NCBI GenBank assembly: GCA_965217175.1
Contig: OZ244251.1
Span: 310,001 to 374,000 of the forward strand
Length of the DNA stretch: 64,000 nucleotides
DNA from: Bin87 sp965217175
GTDB lineage: Bacteria > Chloroflexota > Dehalococcoidia > Lucifugimonadales > UBA3495
Reading direction: 5' to 3'
Part shown: piece after piece, positions 1 through 8,573 of the stretch
Layout of the letters: every line of letters begins with the position of its first letter
How positions within the stretch are numbered: position 1 is the first letter of the stretch
Translations under genes and position numbers: made by a program
Notes under the pieces: generated by a model
Seen by the model: the letters and a program-made list of their open reading frames with translations, nothing else
Database searches by the model: none
What the model was told of the DNA's origin: nothing

Positions 1-215
1 TCCTGGGCAGGGAAGCTTGGGTTGCGTCGGACGGACGGTTCAACCCCTGCTGCGCTCCGGATGCGCTGCGGCGGTCTTTAGGGGAGTTTGGCAATGTAAA
101 CGAGGTCGGCCTCTACGAAATCTGGACCAGCGACGCCTATCGGAACCTGCGGACCAACCATATGCAGAACGCACTGTGCCAGGGCTGCAATATGCGGCGG
201 CCGGAGTCGGCATGA
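1..215 (+). CDS. Radical SAM/SPASM enzyme, C-terminal end (5' part outside window)
   Basis: An open frame (codons from base 3) runs in from the window edge and stops at 213-215. It encodes about 70 residues that read as a SPASM-type auxiliary Fe-S domain: GRFNPCCAPD, then GEFGN, GLYEIW and a final LCQGCNMRRP. The paired and CxxC cysteines fit ligands of an auxiliary [4Fe-4S] cluster. The family uses a reduced cluster and SAM for radical chemistry on peptides or small molecules; the substrate cannot be told from this end. Its TGA overlaps the ATG of the next gene (ATGA at 212-215), so the two are probably translationally coupled and act in one pathway. Confidence 0.85.
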   Translation, partial: LGREAWVASDGRFNPCCAPDALRRSLGEFGNVNEVGLYEIWTSDAYRNLRTNHMQNALCQGCNMRRPESA

Positions 216-1903
216 ACACCTTATGGAGGGAGTACTCCGTTGCTGCTGACGGAACTCATCACCAGATACACGGAACGCCGGTTTACAAAGCCCGTTTCGC
301 TGAGGTTCTCAAGTTCCATGACCCAGGGTTGGCGCCGGTGCTCGATTCCTCCGGCGCTTACCACATCCATCCGGATGGTCAACCGGCCTATACGGCGCGT
401 TACCTGAGGACTTTCGGTTACTACGAAGGACGCGCCGCCGTGGGGTCAGAGTCCGGATGGTTCCATGTCCTGGCCGATGGATCGCCCCTCTATGCAGAGC
501 GTTACGCGTGGTGCGGCAATTTCCAGGGCGGGTTATGCACGGTGCGACAATTGGACGGGCGGTATTTCCACATCGTCGCCGGTGGCGGACCGGCTTACTC
601 GCAGCGGTACCGCTATGCCGGCGACTTTCGAGACGGGATCGCTGTCGTGCAGCGGGATGACGGTCTCCACAGCCACATCGACGCCTCCGGACGTCTGCTT
701 CACGGCAAATGGTTCCTGGACCTGGACGTATTTCACAAGAATCATGCCCGGGCCCGGGACGAGGGTGGGTGGCACCATGTGGACGCCCGTGGTGTTCCCT
801 TGTACGACCATAGGTTCCGGCAGATCGAGCCTTTCTACAACAGCCAGGCTCAGGTAGAAGGACTCGACGGATCCTTGTCGGTTATCGACGAGGCAGGCCG
901 GAGCGTGCTGGCGCTGAGGGGACCAACGGAGTCGCAGTTGCAGGCCCTTTCTGCAGATATGGTGGGGCACTGGCGCACCCAGGCCATTCGCGCTGCCGTG
1001 GAGTTGGGAGTGTTTGAGCAGGTTCCCGCATCGTCGTCCTCGCTTGAAGGTCAACTAGGCCTGGCTCCTGGTATGGGTATCAGGCTGCTGCGGGCACTGC
1101 GGGAGTTGGCGCTCATCGCCCACGACGACGCCGGCGTCCACCGCGTCACGGACCGAGGATCCTTCCTGGTTAACGGTCAACCTCTGTCGCTGTCCCACGC
1201 TGCTTCGCATTGGGGAGAACGATCCTACACAGCTTGGGGCGGGCTGATCGAGTCCCTGCGTTCAGGAAGGTCAGCGACTGCTGGACAGGACACCGGCACG
1301 ATATTCGATCAATTGCGGCGCGAAAGCGGGGAGCTGGCGAAATACCACGCAGCGATGGCGTCCTACGCCCGCCACGACTATTCCGCGCTGACAGATCAGG
1401 TGGACTTTGGGGTGCATCACAACATATTAGACGTGGGCGGCGGAACCGGCGAGTTATCCTTTGCGTTACTGGGAGCCTATCCCAACCTGACCGCCACGGT
1501 GATGGATCTTCCCGAGGTCGTCCGGCTGGCTCGGGTGCCCGACGATCTGCTCGATCGCTGCAAGTTCATTGCTGGCAATCTGTTCGAAGCATGGACCATC
1601 GGATCCGAAGCGGTGGCGATGGCAAGGGTGTTGCATGATTGGCCCGATGACGATGCTCTACGGATTCTGCGCCGCGCCCGGTCAGCCATATCTGAAGGCG
1701 GCACACTTTACATAGTGGAGATGGTGCTGGGCAATACATCGGGACGCGGCGGCCTGCTGGATTTGAACATGCTCGTGATGACGGGTGGCAAAGAGCGCAC
1801 CCAAGGGCAATTCGCTGAGCTGCTGTCAGCCACCGGGTTCGAGCTGGTGGACGTTACGCCAACGCAATCCGTGAGCTCGGTAGTCCGCGCTCGTGCAATA
1901 TGA
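212..1903 (+). CDS. WG-repeat / O-methyltransferase fusion
   Basis: The protein has 563 residues. The start is set by the ATGA overlap with the upstream radical SAM gene. Residues about 10-255 hold roughly six WG-like repeats of about 42 residues with a core like FHVxxxGxPxYxxRY followed by FxxGxAxV. Residues about 265-345 match the dimerisation/winged-helix domain of class I plant-type O-methyltransferases. The SAM-binding motif ILDVGGGTGE lies near residue 406, and ARVLHDWPDDDA near 475 holds the His/Asp region that usually supplies the catalytic base. The family methylates small-molecule hydroxyls. The WG repeats may bind a substrate or partner, which is inference. The next gene begins in another ATGA overlap at 1900. 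Confidence 0.85.
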   Translation: MNTLWREYSVAADGTHHQIHGTPVYKARFAEVLKFHDPGLAPVLDSSGAYHIHPDGQPAYTARYLRTFGYYEGRAAVGSESGWFHVLADGSPLYAERYAWCGNFQGGLCTVRQLDGRYFHIVAGGGPAYSQRYRYAGDFRDGIAVVQRDDGLHSHIDASGRLLHGKWFLDLDVFHKNHARARDEGGWHHVDARGVPLYDHRFRQIEPFYNSQAQVEGLDGSLSVIDEAGRSVLALRGPTESQLQALSADMVGHWRTQAIRAAVELGVFEQVPASSSSLEGQLGLAPGMGIRLLRALRELALIAHDDAGVHRVTDRGSFLVNGQPLSLSHAASHWGERSYTAWGGLIESLRSGRSATAGQDTGTIFDQLRRESGELAKYHAAMASYARHDYSALTDQVDFGVHHNILDVGGGTGELSFALLGAYPNLTATVMDLPEVVRLARVPDDLLDRCKFIAGNLFEAWTIGSEAVAMARVLHDWPDDDALRILRRARSAISEGGTLYIVEMVLGNTSGRGGLLDLNMLVMTGGKERTQGQFAELLSATGFELVDVTPTQSVSSVVRARAI

Positions 1904-2568
1904 CCGACCCGGAGGCCACGTCCTGGCTGACGAATCAGCTGGAGCAACTCGCAGATGCGACGGCAGTGGCGCTTCTCCTGCGTCACGCCGAACGGGAGGA
2001 CATACCATCCGGCAGCTTCGGCAACGAGGTCCGACTCACCTCCTGTGGCGTAGCCTCAGCAGAGCGACTGGGGCGCATCCTGGGAGACGGACGAGTCGGG
2101 AGAACCGCATCGAGCCCCTTGCCCCGATGCGTCGACACGGCGCGGGCCATCATGCGCGGGGCTGGCTGGCTCGCACATGTCGCCCCAGACTGGAGATTGG
2201 GAGACCCCGGCCCGTTCGTGATCGAGCCGGAAGTGGTGGGTCCTAACCTACTGGAAATCGGAATTCCCGCATTGGTGCAACGCCAGCTGTCAGACGGAAA
2301 CCCGCCCGCAGGAATGCGACCAACGTCGGAGGGCGCCGAGTTGCTGCTAAGGTGGATCGCCGGGCACCTGGCGCAGACCGCCGGATTGAGCCTATACGTC
2401 ACCCACGACGCCATCCTGGCTGCATTGGTCGGACACCTGTACGAGCTTCCGGTTGACCGCTTCCCCTGGCCGGAATATCTCGACGCTCTGTTGTTATGGC
2501 GGGCGTCGAATGGGCTCGGCTTCGTCTGGCGAGGACTCCAGGAGGGTTCGTACCCAATCGGCGGTTAG
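1900..2568 (+). CDS. Histidine phosphatase superfamily protein
   Basis: This 222-residue protein of the phosphoglycerate mutase-like fold starts in an ATGA overlap with the methyltransferase. The catalytic RHAER motif is near residue 28, SSPLPRCVDTA near 68 supplies the second phosphate-binding arginine region, and VTHDAI near 167 supplies the second histidine. Such enzymes remove phosphate from sugars, nucleotides or pathway intermediates through a phosphohistidine. Coupling to the radical SAM and methyltransferase genes suggests it dephosphorylates an intermediate of the same pathway. Its last 75 bases overlap the convergent epimerase gene, so one of the two 3' ends may be extended. Confidence 0.85.
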   Translation: MTDPEATSWLTNQLEQLADATAVALLLRHAEREDIPSGSFGNEVRLTSCGVASAERLGRILGDGRVGRTASSPLPRCVDTARAIMRGAGWLAHVAPDWRLGDPGPFVIEPEVVGPNLLEIGIPALVQRQLSDGNPPAGMRPTSEGAELLLRWIAGHLAQTAGLSLYVTHDAILAALVGHLYELPVDRFPWPEYLDALLLWRASNGLGFVWRGLQEGSYPIGG

Positions 2569-3513
2569 CCGGATCGCATCTTCGGTGGAGGTTCGGGGGG
2601 CGTGCCCAAGGACTCGGCGCGCCTTTTCGGTGGTGAAGGCTTCCCGCTGTCCTTCCTCTCCGGGGCGGTAATCCACGTATTCGATAGGCGCGGAGCCTCC
2701 TGCGGCATCGCGGCACAGCTTGGCAAGGTCTTCGATGGTGCGCTCCTGGCCCTGCCCGACGAAGAATTTCTGCGCGACAACTTTTTCGGTCGGGGCTTCA
2801 ATCACACGGATCCAGGCATCCACCACATCGTCGATGTAGGACACGTCCCGGGTCTGCTGCCCGCCCTCCACCACGATGGGCAGCCCGTGCAGCGCATTCC
2901 AGAGCCACTTGAAAATAAAAACCTCCCGGCGCATCTCCGGACCGATGACCACGCCAGTGCTCATCACGATTGACGGCAACCCGTAGGCCCTGTGCCAGGC
3001 CCAAAGGGCTAGCTCGGCGGCAGCCTTGGAAAAGCCGTAGGGATTGTGCGGCGTGAGCGGGTGATCTTCATCGATGGGCAGGTATAGGGGTCGGCCCAAC
3101 TCATTGCCCGAACCAGCGTAAATCAGTTTCTCAACGCACCCGGCTTGCCGCACGGCCTCAAGGAGCGCGATGGTCCCATCGACATTCTGCATCACCGTGT
3201 AGCGCGGCGAATCGAAGGCCATGGGAGTGTCGGCCTGGGCGGCGAGATGCGCCACGACCGAGTGCCCTTCCACGTCGGCAGGTTGAATATCCTGCACGCT
3301 CTTCCAAAGATAACGGAAACGGCGATGTTTCAGCTCTTTGCGAAGCAGATGAGCATGGGCCGGCGGCGTAACATCCAGCCCGGTAACTGAGAAGCCTCGG
3401 TCAAGCAATGCCCGGCCAAGGTGAGAGCCAGCAAACCCGGCGGCGCCGGTGATGAAGATGTTTTCGTAACATGGTTCCAATTTGAACCAACGTAAAATTT
3501 GGATGAGCCGCAC
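2494..3513 (-). CDS. NAD-dependent epimerase/dehydratase (extended SDR)
   Basis: The protein has 339 residues and a Rossmann NAD-binding motif ITGAAGFAGSH near residue 20. HLAAQAD follows, then the catalytic tyrosine/lysine as YGFSK near 160, and a DVSYIDDVVDAW segment typical of sugar-nucleotide epimerases and dehydratases. The start is a GTG at 3513; a TTG about 11 codons downstream is an alternative, and no strong ribosome binding site decides between them. It runs convergently to the methyltransferase/phosphatase genes and overlaps the phosphatase by 75 bases. The exact sugar or substrate is not determined. It may act with the upstream pathway, which is inference from location only. Confidence 0.85.
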   Translation of the reverse strand: MRLIQILRWFKLEPCYENIFITGAAGFAGSHLGRALLDRGFSVTGLDVTPPAHAHLLRKELKHRRFRYLWKSVQDIQPADVEGHSVVAHLAAQADTPMAFDSPRYTVMQNVDGTIALLEAVRQAGCVEKLIYAGSGNELGRPLYLPIDEDHPLTPHNPYGFSKAAAELALWAWHRAYGLPSIVMSTGVVIGPEMRREVFIFKWLWNALHGLPIVVEGGQQTRDVSYIDDVVDAWIRVIEAPTEKVVAQKFFVGQGQERTIEDLAKLCRDAAGGSAPIEYVDYRPGEEGQREAFTTEKARRVLGHAPRTSTEDAIRLTADWVRTLLESSPDEAEPIRRPP

Positions 3514-3654
3514 AATGCAGATTAGGCGTTAGCCAGTGTAACCCAACCGTTTGCGGCGCGAAACATGCCTCGGGCATGAGAAACCGGTGCTGCCATCCTT
3601 GGGGTTATGATGAGTTTCGAATATAGAAACAATGACGAATAAGGACACGGACAA

Positions 3655-4464
3655 TTGAAACACCACCCGCCAATTCTACGGCTTACGAAGGATTTTACAG
3701 TCGGCGCACACTTCGTGAAAGTATATCGGGTGGACTGGAATAACGACGAATGTTCGAGCCCAAATTGAGTAAATGACCACTATCAATGGCTCGAATTCCG
3801 TGACCGCGAGATTCCGACATGTGATGAATCCAAGGTCACCCCGCAGGAAGGTGAACAGGTGTTGAGATTCTCGGAACGGCGGTTTGCTATTCCAATGTCT
3901 CGGGATGTTTTGTTGAGTTTGATGGAAGGTTCACGCCACCAAGACGACGGCTTAGGAGATCCGACGGAAGGCATTTCTGATTTCTGCAGCCCTCCAGGCG
4001 GCGTGAAGATCATCAAGAATTCTGGCCTGTTATTTTGCACGTCAATCAAACCCCACGACGATGGGAAACGGGCGCAGTTGAGGCTTCAAATGCGGGCCGC
4101 AAAGCCGAAGTACGATGCAGAAACACTTATTGGAAATACATCAACGTTCGCGAACCTTTTGGGGAGAGCCGTAGCAGCTTACTCGTTCAACCTGTCCACC
4201 GACGCAGGTCAAAGCGAATCCATCACCGTGATCCACGGCCCAGTTATGTATTCAAAATCTAGCGAAACGGCGGAATTTCACGGGAAGTATAAGAAATTTG
4301 CCCCGTTCTTCAAAAATCCTTGCCACGTCTGGCAGCGGGAATATCGCTTCGTCATCCATATCGCCTCATGGGATAAGCTGAAGTTGCCGTCGACCCCCAG
4401 ACTAATTGTGCCTGTTCCTTGCGGTCTAATACGCGCCGCAAACCTCTACACCCACATTTTCTGA
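3655..4464 (+). pseudogene. DUF2971-like protein, probable broken gene
   Basis: The frame opens with TTG at 3655, is closed by TGA at 3766-3768, and continues in the same frame to 4464. From the internal TTG at 3859 it encodes 201 residues. The C-terminal part has FFKNPCHVWQREYRFVIH, resembling the W-x2-E-x-E/R-xR signature near the end of DUF2971-type proteins found in defence and mobile contexts. The stretch before the stop also looks coding, so the gene is probably disrupted rather than starting at 3859. No function is assigned. It lies beside a dead IS1380 copy. Confidence 0.4.
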
Positions 4465-5764
4465 ATCAGTGAGTCCTTCGAAAAGACACTTGGTAAGACA
4501 CGGTCAGGCCTGGCGAGTTACTCGGAACAGTATCCAATCCGAAACTTGAGGTGGACCCGGGAAACTGGACAGGTAGCTAAGCGAGAATCCCGCGCCTTAA
4601 CCCCAATCCACCGAAAAGATAAGTGTGGCGGCGTGCTGAAGGGGTAAGAAAGTGCTCCTGTGCTTCGGGGATAATGGTTTCGGAAACACAAAACCGACCC
4701 CAGACCAGGAGCACTCGATAGATGCTACCACTGGAGCACCCCGACCGCATCCAAATCACCTTTGATGACCACCGTCTGGTGGCCAATGCTGGCCTGCTCC
4801 TTCCGGCCACGTTGGCCCTGCACCTGGGCCTTCCCGAACTGGTTGACCGGCGCCTCGACCTGGGCAATGCCCTGGGCCGAGCCAATCCTGGAGACAAGAT
4901 GATGACGCGGTGGCGTCTGCGCTGGCTGGCGGCGACTGCATCGACGACGCCGACGTGTTGCGCACCGGCGGGACGGCTGGCGTCATCGTCTGCGTGGTCA
5001 AGGCGCCATCCACCCTGGGGACCTTCCTGCGCAGCTTCCGGTGGGCCAGGTACGCCAATTGGACCGGGTGAGCCGGGAGCTGCTGACACGGGCCTGGTCG
5101 GCTGGGGCGGGACCGGGCGACGCGCCCTTGACCATCGACCTGGACTCCACCAGCTGCGAGACCTATGGTCTGGCCAAGGAAGGCGCCCGCCACACAGCTA
5201 CACCGGCCAGCGAGGCTATCACCCGCTGCTGGCCCGGGCCCGGACTCTGGGGCCGGAACCGGCGACGTGCTGATATCTCGGCTGCGCGAGGGCCGCGCCA
5301 ACACCGTTCGGGGCGCCGCCCACTTCCTGCGTGAGACGGTGGGACGGGTGCGCTACGGCGGGGCCAGGGGACAACTCACGGTGCGCGCCGGCAGCGGCTT
5401 CTATGCCCACGCCCTGGTCGCCGTCTGTCGCAAAATGGAGGTCCGCTTCTCCATCACCATCCGCCAGCAGGCCCGCCTGCGCAATATCATCGAGGCCATA
5501 CCCGAGGAGGACTGGACGCCCATCCCATATTGGATGGAGGGCGCCGCTGACGTGGCCGAGACCACGTATGTACCCTTCGAGAGCAAGCCCGACGCCGCAA
5601 CCGTGCAGCTCATCGTACGCCGGGTCAAGCCCACGCCCGGCTCCCAACTGGCGCTGTTCGCCAACTACCGCTATCACGGCTGCATCACCGACCGGGACGG
5701 GGCAACCCTGGCACTGGAGGCCGACCATCGGCGCCACGCCGAGATCGAGAATGCCATCCGCGAC

Positions 5765-5788
5765 CCCGCATCAAGTGCGGGGCAGGCT
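5765..5788. repeat. Short palindromic insertion 1 in IS1380 copy 1
   Basis: These 24 bases are absent from copy 2, where the flanking codons GAC and CTG are adjacent. The core CCCCGCATCAAGTGCGGGG is a near-perfect hairpin followed by CAGGCT. The insertion is in frame and adds PASSAGQA. Confidence 0.85.
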
Positions 5789-5841
5789 CTGAAGTACGGC
5801 GTCGGGCTCAATCACCTCCCCTCGGGCCGTTTCCCCGCCAA

Positions 5842-5858
5842 TCCTGAGCCTGCCGAAG
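5842..5858. repeat. Short palindromic insertion 2 in IS1380 copy 1
   Basis: About 16 extra bases, TCCTGAGCCTGCCGAA, lie where copy 2 has none. The sequence belongs to the CCTGAGCnTGnCGAAGG class of small palindromes seen in many bacterial genomes. The length shifts the reading frame. Confidence 0.75.
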
Positions 5859-5879
5859 GGGGCCTGGCTGGCCGTCCAG

Positions 5880-5903
5880 AGCCTGCCCCGTACTCGATAC
5901 GGG
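5880..5903. repeat. Short palindromic insertion 3 in IS1380 copy 1
   Basis: These 24 bases, AGCCTG followed by the hairpin CCCCGTACTCGATACGGGG, are absent from copy 2. The unit shares its CAGGCT/AGCCTG half with insertion 1 in the opposite orientation. Confidence 0.85.
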
Positions 5904-6440
5904 GTCATGGCGCACAACCTGGCCCGCTGGACAACTCGCATCGGTCTGGGCGAGCCGGTAGTGACCAACACGACCCTGCAACGACGCTTCTTCTCCCTCG
6001 CCGGACGGCTCACCCGCTCGGCGCGCCGCCTCACTTTGCATCTGCCCCTTACATCTTCCCCAGCGCTGGCCCTGGGAAACCCAGTTCAGTCACGCCCTCG
6101 CTCGATTGCGAGCCCTGCCATCTCCTGCCTGACGGCGGCAACCAGCCCGCTGACCCGCTATCCGGCCAACTGAACGTCCCCACCAACTCGCACCAACTCA
6201 GTCCGCGCAGGGCACTCCTTGCCCATCGCCTATCGAATTATGTCCGCCATAGCCACGGCGGGCCACCATCATCGTATCGGTGTGCCTACCTCACGCCGCC
6301 CTCATCCCCATCTATTGCAATCGGGCCTACCCCGTTCGCCTTCCCTTACCCATCATCCATGGTGTCAACGCCAGCGACCATCGCTTCGGTGGATTCGGGG
6401 TTAACTGAAGGCAGCAGTAGCTGTCGGGAAGGAGTGGGAG

Positions 6441-6662
6441 ATGTCGAAACAACGGAGGAAACACAACCCGGCTTTCAAGGCCAAGGTGGCCCTGGAGGCG
6501 GTGCAGGGGGAGGAGACGGTGGCCCAACTGGCGGCCAGGTACCAGGTCCACCCCAGCCAGATTCAGGCCTGGCAGAAACTCCTGACCGCGGGAGCCGCCG
6601 GCGTATTCAGCATTGGGCCAGAGCAGAAGGCCAGTGGCGACGCCCCGCTGATCTCTGAGTAG
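6441..6662 (+). pseudogene. IS3-family OrfA fragment
   Basis: The fragment begins MSKQRRKHNPAFKAKVALEA and continues with TVAQLAARYQVHPSQIQAWQ, the helix-turn-helix of IS3-group OrfA proteins. AAGGAG lies upstream of the ATG. Similarity ends near residue 57 and the frame closes shortly after. The leucine-zipper part of OrfA and all of OrfB are missing, so this is an IS remnant. Confidence 0.8.
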
Positions 6663-8573
6663 CCCGGCCAATACGATACACCTTCGCCTGAACAGTCTTC
6701 GCCCACATCCGAAACAGGCAGTGTCGGGTCTATGGAAGGTTTCCTGGTCAGCCTCCGGTCGAATTGCCCCCGGTTCTGATGCCGAATAAACCGTCCCACC
6801 GATATCTCGGCCGGTCACCACCGCGGAACTTCCTGGTGCAACCCATTCGCCGTATCGTTGTCGACCGTGCTGACGCGTTCCCCTGACTCTGGCACGCTTT
6901 GAAGAGGGAAAGGAACCGACACCTCGTTGTTTTCACACTTCGTGTCCGCTGACGAATGCACGGGTGTCATTAGTACTGCGGACGAAACATCAGGAGCGCT
7001 AGCGGGCTGTTCGGATCCTTTTTCTTCCATCCCTAGAATAGTCGCAAGATGTTCAAGATATCTCCGTTATGACAGTTCTGGGCGGGTGTGGGTTCGTGCT
7101 GTCGACTGAGTAGAATGTTCTGAGTTCTGGTAGTCCCCATTGCCTCAAACGTCCCCAAAAGTGTTGCCACATTGTCGCCGAGGATGCGGCTCAAGTGATG
7201 GCCGGTCCAGGTGTAAGGGAATCTCATCCAGATTGGCGCGAAAATACGACGCAGCTATCCTCAGTTTTTGTCTTTGACGGTGGACGGACAACGGCAGCTA
7301 ATCCACGCTATTTCGAAAGATTGTTCGTGCTGCATCCTGGGCGTCCGACATGGCTCCCATGAGATCTGCGAGGGCTACTTCGAGCTTTGGTTGCAGGTAA
7401 AGGAACACCACCTCCTTGACTGGCTTCCCCGTGATCTGGCTAATGGCGTAGGCGTATGCACCTCCTTGCAGGCGATGAGCCAGTTTCCTGCCGGCTGTCC
7501 TTGAGGCGATGGTACCGTTCGCCTTAAAAGGAGCGGACGCGGCAGATGAAACGTTCCAACAGCGCTCCGTGGAAGCGTTCCGACCCGAACACGCCGTTCG
7601 ACTTATCGAAGAGGAGGTAGGTGGTCACCGGACCGGGCGTGGTCCTTGACGAGGGTAGCCTCATATCCCAACGTTAGCGGATGGGGGGTCGTGTCGCAGC
7701 GGTATAGCGAGTCTGTCGCTTGACATCAATTGAACCTCAGCGGGAGTCTACCCCGGGAGGACAAATATCGCGCCCGTTATGCGGGGGAGCACCCTTTACT
7801 CCAGCAGGTCTTCCTCTCCAATCACACCGACTCTCAAGTTGTGGGCGCCGCGGGCGACCCAGTTTTCGGCGATGTTATACCGTTCGCCCAGTCAGGGCGC
7901 GGCGAAGTCTTCTCTCCAGAAGTTTCCGATGTCGGTCAGCAATGCGTCAACGTCGCCAATCGGCTGGACCTCGTCCCATCGGTACTGATCTCCACGACGA
8001 ACCGCACCTGGTCAAGGCGAGCCCGCAGGAGGATGGGATCCACCACTCGCAGCCCGGCGGTTAAGAGTATCAGCCGGCCACCCCCAAGCACCGGCGGTCG
8101 GGCCTCCCCGCACGAAGCTTCCGTAGATCCGGTTGATCGCAGCGTCGGTCCCTCGTCGAGCGTACGGCGCGCGGATAGACGTCGGGTTCGGGTGCATCGC
8201 CCTCCCGGACTTCCAGGAATCCTCGGTTGCCGTTGCAGTTAGGATTGCCCTACTTTGCGTTGTCGTTACGACAAAACCCGTAACGAAAGGTAGAGATGTC
8301 AGCAATGATGGCGGGTTTCAGCAGCTCGATGAGATTGATGAACCGTTTGCGACAACTCCCCCTTTCCCGTTCGTGGGTATCAGGCTTCCATGTCACGCGT
8401 GCTATGGTTCGGTCGAACCAGACAACGGGTATGGTGGGCGTGTTCACCGCAAATGTAGAACGCCGCCCCGATACTGGGCCGCCGGGGATGAACTTTCCCA
8501 TTCCACCAACTGCTGCTAATATCCGGACCGCAGGTCGCACCCAAGTGGCTTGTTGGTGTCGGATTTGGAGGTT
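6663..8573. other. Decayed intergenic region without an intact gene
   Basis: No convincing intact gene is seen on either strand in these 1.9 kb. Short open frames have no family signature apart from the nuclease-like scrap at 7298-7528 on the minus strand. The stretch lies between an IS3 scrap and the lipoprotein gene and looks like degraded accessory DNA. Confidence 0.5.
7298..7528 (-). pseudogene. PD-(D/E)XK-type nuclease end (UvrD/RecB-like), remnant
   Basis: A 76-codon minus-strand frame without its own start ends at 7298-7300. It contains LQGGAYAYAISQITGKPVKE followed by VVFLYLQP, resembling the late QxxxYA motif and following strand of RecB/Cas4-type exonuclease domains at the ends of helicase-nucleases. 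The frame is broken just upstream by a TTTT run and the catalytic D/E-x-K part is not recognisable. A truncated UvrD-type helicase lies at 14062-15298, but the two are not shown to be related. Confidence 0.4.

Larger units (their letters stand above)
4722..6132 (+). pseudogene. IS1380-family transposase, multiply frameshifted
   Basis: The gene starts MLPLEHPDRIQITFDDHRLV and can be followed through several frames to a TGA at 6130-6132. The fragments match the transposase of copy 2 closely, including DLDSTSCETYGLAKEGA and a later R-x-x-SGFYAHA segment that belong to the DDE catalytic region of IS1380 proteins. Frame is lost near 4900, in the 4990s, near 5200 and after 5840. Three palindromic insertions lie in the 3' half (5765, 5842 and 5880), two of them multiples of three in length. 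No functional product is expected. Confidence 0.85.
4601..6400 (+). mobile_element. IS1380-family element, copy 1 (inactive)
   Basis: The element is bounded by inverted ends reading CCCCAATCCACCGA (left) and the complement of TCGGTGGATTCGGGG (right), flanked by TTAA on both sides (4597-4600 and 6401-6404) as a likely 4-bp target duplication. It carries one degenerate transposase gene. The second copy at 36580-39644 shares both ends and the body sequence. Copy 1 differs by several short insertions and frameshifts. Confidence 0.85.

Noticed and set aside
5165..6658. Single open frame of 497 codons across IS1380 copy 1 into the IS3 scrap
   Set aside because: It is a chance continuation through frameshifts; alignment with copy 2 shows that the true transposase frame changes several times, and the frame runs past the element end.
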